Shown here piece by piece: positions 34,067-42,341 of a stretch of DNA of 64,000 nucleotides (positions within the stretch are counted from its first letter, which is position 1; each line of letters starts with the position of its first letter). The stretch is taken from NCBI RefSeq assembly GCF_000443165.1, contig NZ_ATJV01000046.1, forward strand, positions 16,071 through 80,070, read 5' to 3'. The translations under genes were made by a program, and so were the position numbers. Source of the DNA: Thauera terpenica 58Eu. GTDB taxonomy: Bacteria; Pseudomonadota; Gammaproteobacteria; Burkholderiales; Rhodocyclaceae. The notes beneath the pieces were generated by a model. That model was not told where the DNA came from. It worked only from the letters and a program-made list of their open reading frames with translations, and made no database searches.

Positions 34067-34094
34067 ATCTTAAACCACGTTAAATTTAACTCAA
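34067..34094 (-). promoter_or_regulatory. Sigma-70-type promoter of the xre gene
   Basis: Read on the minus strand, TTGAGT (34089-34094) and TAAGAT (34067-34072) are separated by 16 bp. The region is AT-rich compared with flanking genes. No competing promoter was found. Confidence 0.45.
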
Positions 34095-34129
34095 TAATGC
34101 TAATCTCCAGGAGATCATCCACTTGGACG

Positions 34130-34819
34130 ATGCCAATGTCGACGCATGCTCCCGGCGCCTCCAAGCTCCGGCTTGTCATCAGTGAGGCCGGCGTTCAGCC
34201 ACCACTGGCTCGTCTTCTGGCCCATCAACGCAACGAGGAGCCGGACGTTGAGCTTTCGCTCTCCGAAGCCATCCTTGGTCGCCAAATCGAGGGCTTGCTG
34301 ACTGGCTTGTACGATGTCGGGTTAGCGACATCTGGAGAGAAGCGCAGCGGATTGACTGCCGAGCCCATCTGGCGGGAGCCGCTTGCGCTCGCAGTGCCGG
34401 CGCGCTCTCCCCTCCTCGCCTACACGCACGTCCCGTTGCCCGAGGTGCTGCGCTACCCGATGGTGCTATGGGATCCGACAGCCTGCGCGGGCATCCATCG
34501 GCAAGTCGATTGCATCCTTCATGACGTCACCGACACCCCCATCGTGGCCGAGCGGGTCGCATCCTCCGACTTGATGATGACCCTCGTGGCTGCAGGCTTC
34601 GGCACCGGCCTAGCGCCGGCCGCGCAGATCGTGGCCCATCGTCCGCTCGGCGTGGTGATGCGCCCGCTGGCCGGACTGTCGCCGCAGTTGATCACCTACC
34701 TGCTGCGGCCGAAAGCCGAAGCCGACGACAGCTTATCCCGGTTCGCCGGACGCGCCATGCACGTCGGCGCGATGCACCTGGGCGATCTGGTCGGTGAGTC
34801 ATCACCGGATTCGGCCTAG
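34130..34819 (+). CDS. LysR-type substrate-binding domain protein lacking the HTH
   Basis: The 229-aa product begins directly with a LysR effector domain (LRLVISEAGVQPPLARLLAHQ, then EPDVELSLSEAI and DVGLATSG), without the usual 60-residue N-terminal HTH. Such forms are found next to integrases in ICEs. It may sense a small molecule and act with the divergent XRE protein, or be a remnant. The start is uncertain between ATGs at 34097, 34130 and 34136; AGGAG at 34109 is too far from the latter two for a good fit. Confidence 0.7.
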   Translation: MPMSTHAPGASKLRLVISEAGVQPPLARLLAHQRNEEPDVELSLSEAILGRQIEGLLTGLYDVGLATSGEKRSGLTAEPIWREPLALAVPARSPLLAYTHVPLPEVLRYPMVLWDPTACAGIHRQVDCILHDVTDTPIVAERVASSDLMMTLVAAGFGTGLAPAAQIVAHRPLGVVMRPLAGLSPQLITYLLRPKAEADDSLSRFAGRAMHVGAMHLGDLVGESSPDSA

Positions 34820-34888
34820 CCCCACCCGCTGCAGCGCCGTCACCGTGCGTACCGGCTTACGGTCCACCTTCAGGGCGTCGGGCGCGGT

Positions 34889-36178
34889 TCACGTCGCGTT
34901 GCAAGACCGGGCAGCAGCCACCTTTTCGTCGCAAAGATCCGCCCAGTCCTGCCACAAGGCCCGCAACTCGTCACCGAACCGGGCGCGGTTGTACGCGGCC
35001 CGTACACGGTCCCCTTCCTTGTGAGCAAGTGCCACCTCGATCACGTCCGGCCGGTACCTGCCCGACTCGTTCGCCCATGTGGATGCCATGGCGCGCAGGC
35101 CATGGACTTCCATCACATCGGCGAATCCCCAGCGCTTGCGCCAGTTGGTCAGGGTCATTCGATGCATCGGCTGTGACGGATGCCGGCGGTTCGGGAATAC
35201 CGGGCCGGCCGCCTTCGCCCTCAACCCACGAAGCAGCGCGACGGCCTGCCTGCTGAGGAAGACGCGATGCGCCTCCCTGCCCTTCATGCGCTCGGCCGGA
35301 ATGACCCACGTCCCGGTCTCCAGGTCGAACTCCTCCCAATGCGCGCCGGTGACTTCGGACGTGCGGCACCAGGTCAGCACCAGCAGTCGCAGCGCCGCCT
35401 TGGTCGTCGGATCGGTCCCTGGCGCATCGTCCAGGGTCTTCAGGAACTCCCCCAGGCGATTGAGCGGCAGCGCCTTGCGCGGCTGCTCGGACCGCTTTGT
35501 CGCGTTCACGAGCACGCGAGCACGCGGCGTCGGGTTCGCGTCAACCAATTCCGCATCCTCGGCGTACTCGAAGATCTGCCGGATGTAGCCGCGACAGTGG
35601 CGCGCGGTCACCGGCGACACCTGGTCAAGCTCGGTGAGCATGGCGTGTAGTTCTTTCCGTGCGATGGAGCCGATCGACCTTGCGCCGATCGTGGGCATGA
35701 CGTGCTTGTCGAGCATGGCGCGGCGGTGTTCCACGGTCCGCGGAGCAAGGTTCGCGGCGGTGGCCTGTTGCCACTTCTCGGCAATCACCTGGAAGGTGTG
35801 CTTATCGAAGGCTTGGGCCTCCGCCGCCCGGCGCCTTGCTTCATGCTCGGCGTAGCTCAGTGGGTGAATGCCGCGCGCCACGAGCCAGCGCGCCGCCCTA
35901 TGGGCAATGCGGGCATGCTCGAGAGAGACATCGGGATAGGCGCCGACCGTGAGGATCTGCTCCTTGCCCCCAAGGCGGTAGCGGTAGCGCCAGACCTTCG
36001 CACCCGTCGGCGGGATGTAGAGGGTAAGCCCTCCCCCGTCGGCGAACTTGGTGGGTGCCGTGCCCGGCTTCGTGGCGCGCACCTTTGCGGCGTTCAATGC
36101 GCGAGTGAAGTCGTCCGAGGTCAGGCGGTTCTCTTCGGACAGCTCGAGCAGGATGGTCAGCGGCGTGTGTGCGGACAT
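34889..36178 (-). CDS. int: P4-type tyrosine integrase of the ICE
   Basis: This 429-aa protein has the N-terminal arm-binding domain (DUF4102-like: KPGTAPTKFADGGGLTLYI, about 37-55), a SAM-like core-binding domain (about 125-205) and the catalytic domain with Arg in TWCRTSEVTGAHW (about 295), HGLRAMASTWANE (about 375, HxxR), His in ALAHKEGD and the nucleophile Tyr in VRAAYNRARF (about 408). It is read inward from the element's end, as usual for P4-type integrases. The ATG at 36178 is chosen since upstream codons only translate the arm-type repeats. It is the last element gene before chromosomal fliE. Confidence 0.92.
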   Translation of the reverse strand: MSAHTPLTILLELSEENRLTSDDFTRALNAAKVRATKPGTAPTKFADGGGLTLYIPPTGAKVWRYRYRLGGKEQILTVGAYPDVSLEHARIAHRAARWLVARGIHPLSYAEHEARRRAAEAQAFDKHTFQVIAEKWQQATAANLAPRTVEHRRAMLDKHVMPTIGARSIGSIARKELHAMLTELDQVSPVTARHCRGYIRQIFEYAEDAELVDANPTPRARVLVNATKRSEQPRKALPLNRLGEFLKTLDDAPGTDPTTKAALRLLVLTWCRTSEVTGAHWEEFDLETGTWVIPAERMKGREAHRVFLSRQAVALLRGLRAKAAGPVFPNRRHPSQPMHRMTLTNWRKRWGFADVMEVHGLRAMASTWANESGRYRPDVIEVALAHKEGDRVRAAYNRARFGDELRALWQDWADLCDEKVAAARSCNAT

Positions 36179-36196
36179 GGCGGAATCTCTTCCGTT

Positions 36197-36220
36197 CTTT
36201 ACCCACAACTTTACCCACAC
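36197..36220. repeat. Tandem 12-bp repeat upstream of int, probable arm-type sites
   Basis: CTTTACCCACAA and CTTTACCCACAC stand in direct tandem, 18 bp upstream of the integrase start. Similar GTGGGTAAAG repeats precede other P4-like integrase genes and may bind the arm domain. This puts attR between here and fliE. Confidence 0.55.
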
Positions 36221-36244
36221 AAGGGCCGGAATACAATGGACGAA

Positions 36245-36277
36245 CAAAAACGCCCCTGGAAAGACCCAAGGGCGTAA
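36245..36277 (-). terminator. Rho-independent terminator reading out of fliE; possible attR area
   Basis: On the minus strand CGCCCTTGG and CCAGGGGCG (one G-U) enclose GTCTTT and are followed by TTTTTG. It is 63 bp after the fliE stop codon and 25 bp from the arm-type repeats. It would end fliE transcription before the integrase. The element boundary must be close to or within it. Confidence 0.65.
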
Positions 36278-36339
36278 TTCTTTGTTTTTCAGTTAATTAG
36301 CGCAAAACACCAGACATCCACGGATCCCGCTGGACGTCC

Positions 36340-36663
36340 TCAGACCGGCATATTCATGATGTCCTGATACGCGGTGACGAGCCGGTTCCTGACCTGCACC
36401 ATCTGCTGAAAGGACAGGCTGGCTTTTTGCAGGTCGACCATCACGTCTTGCAGGTTGACGTTGGGGTCGCCGGCGGAAAAGCTCTGCGCCATGCCGCGCG
36501 CCTCGGTCTGCGCCGCGCTCACGTCCTTGAGCGCATTGTTGAGCACGTCGGCAAAATTGACGCCGCCCGCGGCTTGCTCGGTCGCAGCGACGGGCTTGTT
36601 TTGCGCAGCCTGCGACACCGAGCGCAGGTCGCTCAACATCTGGTCAATTCCACGGGTGTCCAT
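36340..36663 (-). CDS. fliE: Flagellar hook-basal body complex protein FliE
   Basis: This 107-aa protein links the MS ring to the rod. It shows GVNFADVLNNALKDVSAAQTEA (about 29-50) and the conserved C-terminal VNLQDVMVDLQKASLSFQQMVQVRNRLVTAYQDIMNMPV. It has its own sigma-54 site upstream (36717-36732) and a terminator downstream. Unusually it is apart from fliF, which is transcribed divergently beyond fleSR. The ICE is inserted directly downstream without touching the gene. Confidence 0.95.
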   Translation of the reverse strand: MDTRGIDQMLSDLRSVSQAAQNKPVAATEQAAGGVNFADVLNNALKDVSAAQTEARGMAQSFSAGDPNVNLQDVMVDLQKASLSFQQMVQVRNRLVTAYQDIMNMPV

Positions 36664-36716
36664 GCTCGCCCCCGATCTTAGGGTGTAGGTAGGGTGTTGA
36701 TTGTTCAGTCAAGCAG

Positions 36717-36732
36717 AGCAAGCCGCATGCCA
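36717..36732 (-). promoter_or_regulatory. Sigma-54 promoter of fliE
   Basis: Minus strand TGGCATGCGGCTTGCT fits TGGCACG-N4-TTGCT with one mismatch and the needed GG-N10-GC spacing. It lies 54 bp before the fliE start codon. Confidence 0.8.
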
Positions 36733-36756
36733 GATGCAGCGCCAGCGTGCTTTGCC

Positions 36757-38187
36757 TCACACATCATAACCCTCCGCGCGGTACTGCTGCAGCTTGTAAC
36801 GCAGGCTGCGTTCGGAGATTCCGAGCTTTTCAACGGTTTTCTTGCGCGACCCGCCCAGTTCGCGCAGCGTCGCCAGAATATGTTCGCGCTCAAGATCCTT
36901 CATGTTGGCCGGGCGTTCAGGGGCGGCTGAAGCCGGCGCCATCGGCGCTGACGACGACAAGGGCGCACTCGCAGCGGACGGGAAGCCAGGCGGGGGCGGT
37001 GCAACGGCAGGCCTTGCCGTGTGGGCGGCAAAATTTGCCGGGTTCGACGTGCTGCCATCCCAATGCGGCAGACACAGGCGCACGGTGTCGGCGCTCACCG
37101 CTTCGCCCTGGCTCAGGATCAGCATGCGCTGCAAGGTGTTTTCCAGCTCGCGCACATTGCCTGGCCAGGCGTAGCCGGGCAGCAAGGCCTCGGCCTCGGG
37201 GGACAGGCGCGCCGGGCGCTTGAGCCGTGCAGCGTGCTGGGCGAGGAAGTGGCGCGCGAGCGGCACGATGTCGCCGGGGCGCGCGCGCAGCGCCGGAATC
37301 TCCAGCGGAAACACATTGATGCGGTAGTACAAGTCCTCGCGAAAGCGCCCGGCCGCCACCTCCTGCGGCATGTCGCGGTTGCTGGTGGCGAGCACGCGAA
37401 TGTCGAGCGCCACCGGCTTCTTGCCGCCGACGCGCTCCACCTCACGCTCCTGCAGCACGCGCAGCAGCTTGGCTTGCAGGCCGAGCGGCATTTCGGAGAT
37501 TTCGTCGAGCAGGATGGTGCCGCCCTGGGCTTGCTCGAACTTGCCCGGCTGCGCCGTCTGTGCGCCGGTGAAGGCGCCCTTCTCGTAGCCGAACAAGGTG
37601 GCTTCGAGCAGATTCTCGGGAATGGCCGCGCAGTTGATGGCGATGAAGGGCCCTTTGGCACGCGGCGAGTGGCTGTGGATGTAGCGCGCGAACACCTCCT
37701 TGCCGGTGCCGGACTCACCCGACAGCATCACCGTGGCGTCGGTGTCGGCCACGCGCGCGGCCAGCGCGAGCAGGTTCAGCGTGTGCGGATCTTCGGCAAT
37801 GGTGTCTTCCACCGCCAGCGGCAGCGCAGCGTAGCGGCGCACGCTCTCGAGCAGCAGCTCGGGCTCGAAGGGCTTCATGAGAAAGTCGCAGGCTCCAGCG
37901 CGCATCGCCGCCACCGCCTTGTCGACGTCGCCGTAGGCGGTCATCAGCAGCACCGGCAGCTGCGGCTGACGGGCACGGATCTCGTGCAAGACCTGCAGAC
38001 CGTCCATCGGCTGCATGCGCAAGTCGGTGATGACGAGGTTGAAGCGCTGGCGCTCCAGTTCCACCAGTGCCGACGGGCCACCATCGACGCCGGTGACCTC
38101 GTGGTGGGCGAGCTCGAGGGTGAAGCACACCGCGTCGCGCAGGGCGTCATCGTCCTCGACGACGAGGATGTTGAGTTTTTCGATCAT
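36757..38187 (-). CDS. fleR: Sigma-54-dependent flagellar response regulator FleR
   Basis: This 476-aa NtrC-type activator has a receiver domain (about residues 5-120; acidic EDDD, phospho-acceptor in LVITDLRMQPMDG), an AAA+ domain (about 140-375) with Walker A GESGTGKE and the sigma-54 contact loop GAFTGA, and a Fis-type HTH at the C-terminus (LGGSRKKTVEKLGISERSLRYKLQQY). It activates class III flagellar sigma-54 promoters after phosphorylation by FleS. Its ATG overlaps the fleS stop (ATGA). The sigma-54 sites in this window are its likely targets. Confidence 0.93.
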   Translation of the reverse strand: MIEKLNILVVEDDDALRDAVCFTLELAHHEVTGVDGGPSALVELERQRFNLVITDLRMQPMDGLQVLHEIRARQPQLPVLLMTAYGDVDKAVAAMRAGACDFLMKPFEPELLLESVRRYAALPLAVEDTIAEDPHTLNLLALAARVADTDATVMLSGESGTGKEVFARYIHSHSPRAKGPFIAINCAAIPENLLEATLFGYEKGAFTGAQTAQPGKFEQAQGGTILLDEISEMPLGLQAKLLRVLQEREVERVGGKKPVALDIRVLATSNRDMPQEVAAGRFREDLYYRINVFPLEIPALRARPGDIVPLARHFLAQHAARLKRPARLSPEAEALLPGYAWPGNVRELENTLQRMLILSQGEAVSADTVRLCLPHWDGSTSNPANFAAHTARPAVAPPPPGFPSAASAPLSSSAPMAPASAAPERPANMKDLEREHILATLRELGGSRKKTVEKLGISERSLRYKLQQYRAEGYDV

Positions 38188-39482
38188 GGCGGCAAGGGAG
38201 TGGAGTCAGTGGCATCGGGAGGGCCGGCCTGGGCATCGTCCAGCGCCAGCGGCAGACTGAGGGTGAAGGTGGCGCCCTGCCCGGGCGTCGAGCGCAGCGT
38301 GATGTCGCCGCCGTGGGCGCGGGCGACGCCACGGGCGATGGCCAGGCCCAGACCGGTGCCATCGGCGCGGGTGGTGAAGAAGGGCTCGAACAGACGTTCG
38401 TGCAGTTCGGCGGCGATGCCGGCACCGCGGTCGCGCACCACGAAGCGCACCGCAGCCACGCCCAGGCCGCTGTCGCCGGCCGCTGCGGGCTCGATCTGCC
38501 AGCTCACCACGCTGCCCGGCGCGCTCACCTGGATGGCGTTTTCCAGCAGGTTGGTGAGCGCACCGCCGAGCGCCTTGCGGTCGCCCATCAGCTCGCTGTC
38601 GCCGAGCTGGCAGTCGAGCTCGAAGGCGACCTGACGGGCGCGGGCGAGCGGCTCGAGGGTGTGCGCGAGTTCGGCGGCGAGCTCGCACACAGCAAAGCGC
38701 TGTCGGCCCACGCTGTCACCGCGGGCGAACAGCAACATGTCGCGAATCAGGCGCTCCAGATAGCGCAGGCGCTCGAGCGCGCGCTCGGCCACCTTGCTGC
38801 GCTGTGCGGGCTCGAGGTCCAGCTGGCGCAGGGTGCCGGTGTACAGCAGCGCTGCAGCCAGGGGTGTGCGTAGCTGGTGCGCCAGCCCGGCCACCATCTC
38901 GCCCATCGCCGCCAGGCGTTCGTTGCGTTCGGCGGTGAGGCGCATGCGGTGAGTGTCGGTGATGTCGTGCAGCAAGATGATGCGCTCCTCACCCGACTCC
39001 AGCGCTGACTCGGACACTGCCAGGCGGCGCGGCTCGTCTACCACGGCGTGGCCGGCATCAGCGCCAGGCGAACGCGTCAACATCAGCTCACCCGGCGTTT
39101 CGGTGGGCTGCAGCCGCTGCGCCACCTGTTGCCAGCGTGCACCGGCCAGCGCCTTGCCGATCAGGGCTTCGGCGGCACGATTGACCTGGACGATCGTGCC
39201 CGCACGATTGACCACCACGACGGCGGCAGGCAAGGCGCCCATGAGCACGGTGAGGCGTTCGGTAAGCTGACCGACCTGCAGCTGCAGCGCGGCATAGGCG
39301 GTCGACAGCTCTTCGGAGGCGCGGCTGAAGAGCGCAAAGGCTTCGGCAAGCTGGGAGGCATCCAGGCGCGCAGCGGGCGCGTCCACCGCCGCGGGCGCAG
39401 CGGCGGGCGGCACGGAAGCTGCATCGGCAGGAAAAATAGGGGCGCGAGTCACGCTTTGCACTCTAGTGAGGACATGCGCCAT
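38184..39482 (-). CDS. fleS: Flagellar sensor histidine kinase FleS
   Basis: This 432-aa cytosolic kinase has no membrane helix. A PAS domain spans about residues 75-175 (VNRAGTIVQVNRAAEALIG), the HisKA box is MGEMVAGLAHQLRTPLAA (about 205-222), and the ATPase domain shows NLLENAIQV, DRGAGI and GTGLGLAIARG (about 320-400). It phosphorylates FleR, coded next in the same operon. The ATG at 39482 was chosen since the upstream frame runs into the divergent fliF region; GTG at 39452 is an alternative. Confidence 0.9.
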   Translation of the reverse strand: MAHVLTRVQSVTRAPIFPADAASVPPAAAPAAVDAPAARLDASQLAEAFALFSRASEELSTAYAALQLQVGQLTERLTVLMGALPAAVVVVNRAGTIVQVNRAAEALIGKALAGARWQQVAQRLQPTETPGELMLTRSPGADAGHAVVDEPRRLAVSESALESGEERIILLHDITDTHRMRLTAERNERLAAMGEMVAGLAHQLRTPLAAALLYTGTLRQLDLEPAQRSKVAERALERLRYLERLIRDMLLFARGDSVGRQRFAVCELAAELAHTLEPLARARQVAFELDCQLGDSELMGDRKALGGALTNLLENAIQVSAPGSVVSWQIEPAAAGDSGLGVAAVRFVVRDRGAGIAAELHERLFEPFFTTRADGTGLGLAIARGVARAHGGDITLRSTPGQGATFTLSLPLALDDAQAGPPDATDSTPLPP

Positions 39483-39499
39483 GTTAACCGGCAAACAGG

Positions 39500-39514
39500 C
39501 GGCAAAAAATGCCG
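39500..39514. repeat. Palindrome CGGCA-N5-TGCCG in the fleS/fliF intergenic region
   Basis: CGGCA-AAAAA-TGCCG lies between the divergent fleS and fliF genes. It is one of at least five such palindromes in the flagellar block (also 37026, 45894, 59029 and 63014). It may be a regulator site for both genes. No good sigma-54 or sigma-28 site was seen for fliF. Confidence 0.5.
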
Positions 39515-39597
39515 CTGTTCGCCTGATCGGACTTGTCTGCAGGGCCTGACAATGCCGCCATCCGTCGAAGTCACCGCAAGCCACAGGACCATCCGAC

Positions 39598-41319
39598 ATG
39601 GCCAGCGCCGAAAACACCATTGAACTGTCCCCTGGAATGAACGCAGAGAGTGCGACTCCAGGCGTGCAGACCCGCCTGCAACAGACTCTGCAAAACATCA
39701 GGGAGCTGTCGCAGCAACAAAAACTCGCTGGCGCCGCCGCCATCGCGCTGGTGATTGCGCTCATCGCCGGCGTGCTGATGTGGAACCGTCCGCCCGAGTA
39801 CGCGGTGCTGTTCTCCAATCTGGACGAGCGCGACGGCGGCCAGATCATCGCCGCCCTGCAGCAGCAGAACGTGCCCTACCGCATGTCACCCACGGGCAAC
39901 GCCATCCTGGTGCCGCCGGCCCAGGTCCATGAGACCCGCCTGCGCCTGGCGGCGGCTGGCCTGCCCAAGGGCGGTCTGGCGGGTTTCGAGCTCATGGACG
40001 GGCAAAAGCTGGGCATCTCGCAGTTCAGTGAACAGATCAACTACCAGCGCGCCCTCGAAGGCGAGCTGTCGCGCACGGTGCAGGCCATTGCCGCGGTGGC
40101 CAGCGCGCGCGTGCATCTGGCGATGCCCAAGCAGACCGCCTTCCTGCGCGACGACCAGCGCCCGACCGCGTCGGTGATGGTGAACCTGCGCGCGGGCCGC
40201 GTGCTGGCCGAAAACCAGGTCGCCGGCATCGTGCACCTGGTGTCGTCGAGCGTGCCGCGCATGAACGCCGAAGGCGTCAAGATCATCGACCAGAACGGCA
40301 AGCTGCTGACCGAGCAGGCCGATCCCTTGATGCGTGCCGGGCTCAACGCCAACCAGCTCGATTATGTACGCCTGCTCGAAAACGCCTTCATCGATCGCAT
40401 CGACAACATCCTGGTTCCGCTCGTGGGCAAGGGCAATTTCGGCGCCCAGGTGGCGGCCGACGTCGATTTCAACCAGGTCGAGAACACCGCCGAGACCTAC
40501 AAGCCCAACCCCTCGCCCGATCAGGCCATACGCAGCCAGCAGACCACCGAGGCCATCAACCCGCTGCCGGGCGCCCAGGGCGTGCCCGGTGCGCTCACCA
40601 ACCAGCCGCCGGTGCCGGCCACCGCGCCGCTCACCGCGCCGGCAGTGGGCGCTGCGGCGGGCCAGGGCGCGCAAGGCGCGATCAGCAGCAATCGCAGCGC
40701 GGTGCTCAACTACGAGCTCGATCGCAACATTCAGCATGTGAAGCAGGCGGTGGGCCAGATCAAGCGCCTGTCGGTGGCGGTGGTGGTCAATAGCCGCAGC
40801 ATCCCCGGCCCCGACGGCCAGCCCACCGAAGTGCCGCTGAGCGACGACGAGATCAACCGCATCACCAATCTGGTGCGCGAAGCGGTGGGCTATAACGCCG
40901 ATCGCGGCGACACCATCAACGTCGCCAGCGGCGCCTTCGCCGCCGACCCCAGCGATGTGGTCTTGCCGCTGTGGAAGGACCCGGAGATGATTGAGCTCGG
41001 CACCCAGGCCATGAACTGGTTGCTGGTGTTGATTGCCATCCTCTTTGCCTATTTCGGCGTGATCCGCCCCTTGCTGCGCACGGTCGTGCCGCCCAAGGAC
41101 AAGAAGGCCAAGGACGAAGCAGAACCCGGCACTGCCGGCGCGACCGGCGAAGAGGGCGAAGAAGGCGAGGACGGAGTCACCGTATCCTTGTCGGGAGAGG
41201 AAGCGGAGTCCTACGAGGCCAAGCTCGAGCGCGCGCGCGACATGGCGCGCAACGACCCCAAGGTGCTCGCCGGCCTGATCAAGGAATGGATGGCGGTGAA
41301 TGAGGAAGGGCGCAAGTGA
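39598..41319 (+). CDS. fliF: Flagellar MS-ring protein FliF
   Basis: This 573-aa inner-membrane protein forms the MS ring. It has two membrane helices (about residues 47-63 and 467-487), the YscJ/FliF domain with NRPPEYAVLFSNLDERDGG (about 62-80) and LPKGGLAGFELMDGQKLGISQFSEQINYQRALEGELSRT-type sequence, and the FliG-binding tail (LERARDMARNDPKVLAGLIKEWM). A glycine/alanine/proline-rich loop spans about 318-362. The stop overlaps the fliG GTG start. Confidence 0.96.
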   Translation: MASAENTIELSPGMNAESATPGVQTRLQQTLQNIRELSQQQKLAGAAAIALVIALIAGVLMWNRPPEYAVLFSNLDERDGGQIIAALQQQNVPYRMSPTGNAILVPPAQVHETRLRLAAAGLPKGGLAGFELMDGQKLGISQFSEQINYQRALEGELSRTVQAIAAVASARVHLAMPKQTAFLRDDQRPTASVMVNLRAGRVLAENQVAGIVHLVSSSVPRMNAEGVKIIDQNGKLLTEQADPLMRAGLNANQLDYVRLLENAFIDRIDNILVPLVGKGNFGAQVAADVDFNQVENTAETYKPNPSPDQAIRSQQTTEAINPLPGAQGVPGALTNQPPVPATAPLTAPAVGAAAGQGAQGAISSNRSAVLNYELDRNIQHVKQAVGQIKRLSVAVVVNSRSIPGPDGQPTEVPLSDDEINRITNLVREAVGYNADRGDTINVASGAFAADPSDVVLPLWKDPEMIELGTQAMNWLLVLIAILFAYFGVIRPLLRTVVPPKDKKAKDEAEPGTAGATGEEGEEGEDGVTVSLSGEEAESYEAKLERARDMARNDPKVLAGLIKEWMAVNEEGRK

Positions 41320-42317
41320 CGACACCTGAACAAGGCCTGGAAAAAACGGCCCTGCTGCTGATGACGCTGGGGCCGGATGAGGCCGCCGAGGTGCTCAAGC
41401 AGCTCGGCCCGCGCGAGGTGCAGCGCATCAGCATGAAGATGGCGAGCATGGCACCGCAGGCGCGCAGCACGGTCGAACCCCTGCTGGACGAGGTCATCCA
41501 GCACTTCGGCAAGGGCCGCATGATCGAGGCTGACGAGGACCATCTGCGCCAGATGCTGGTCAAGGCCCTGGGTGCGGACCGCGCCAACCACTTGCTGGCG
41601 CGCATGGTGCCCGGATCGGACACGGCAGGCATCGAGAGCCTGAAGTGGATGGATGCGGCGACCGCGGCCGACCTGATCAAGAACGAACACCCACAGATCG
41701 TCGCCACCATTCTGGTACACCTCGAATACGATCAGGCGGGCGAGATCCTCAAGCACTTCCCCGACCGCCTGCGCAACGACGTGGTGCTGCGCATCGCCAC
41801 GCTGGACGGCGTGCAGCCCTCCGCCCTGAAGGAGCTCAACGACTCGCTCACGCGCATGCTCTCGGGCTCGTCGACGGTGAAGAAGGCCGCCATGGGCGGT
41901 GTGCATCACGCCGCCGAGATCCTCAACTTCATCGGCTCGGCGCACGAGACCGCGGTGATCGACAACGTGCGCGAATACGACCCCGAGCTGGCGCAGAAGA
42001 TTCTTGACGAGATGTTCGTGTTCGAGAACCTGCTCGACATCGACGACCGTGGCATTCAGACCGTGCTGCGCGAAGTGCAGTCCGACTCGCTGATCGTGGC
42101 CCTGAAGGGCGCAGCACCCGAACTGCGCGAGAAGATCTTCAAGAACATGTCCAGCCGCGCCGCCGAGATGCTGCGCGAAGACCTGGAGTCGCGCGGGCCG
42201 GTGCGCCTGTCCGAGGTCGAGGCCGAGCAGAAGGAGATCCTCAAGATCGTTCGCCGCCTGGCCGAGGAAGGCCAGATCATGATGGCGAGCAAGGGCGGCG
42301 ACGATGGCTTCGTTTGA
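41316..42317 (+). CDS. fliG: Flagellar motor switch protein FliG
   Basis: This 333-aa protein is the rotor part that contacts the stator and FliM. The conserved NEHPQIVATILVHLE (about residues 123-137) and the C-terminal charged torque helix DIDDRGIQTVLREVQSDSLIVALKGA (about 240-270) are present. The start is GTG at 41316, overlapping the fliF stop, so the two are co-translated and made in matched amounts. Confidence 0.96.
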   Translation: MTTPEQGLEKTALLLMTLGPDEAAEVLKQLGPREVQRISMKMASMAPQARSTVEPLLDEVIQHFGKGRMIEADEDHLRQMLVKALGADRANHLLARMVPGSDTAGIESLKWMDAATAADLIKNEHPQIVATILVHLEYDQAGEILKHFPDRLRNDVVLRIATLDGVQPSALKELNDSLTRMLSGSSTVKKAAMGGVHHAAEILNFIGSAHETAVIDNVREYDPELAQKILDEMFVFENLLDIDDRGIQTVLREVQSDSLIVALKGAAPELREKIFKNMSSRAAEMLREDLESRGPVRLSEVEAEQKEILKIVRRLAEEGQIMMASKGGDDGFV

Positions 42318-42341
42318 TCGCGCTCGTAAGCAGGGCGCGCC

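Noticed and set aside
36221..36340. tRNA or tRNA 3' fragment as integration site
   Set aside because: No CCA end, T-loop (GTTCRA) or acceptor pairing could be formed on either strand.
39500..39514. CGGCAAAAAATGCCG as a sigma-54 promoter of fliF or fleS
   Set aside because: The GG to GC spacing is off by one or two bases on both strands; treated as a palindrome of unknown role instead.
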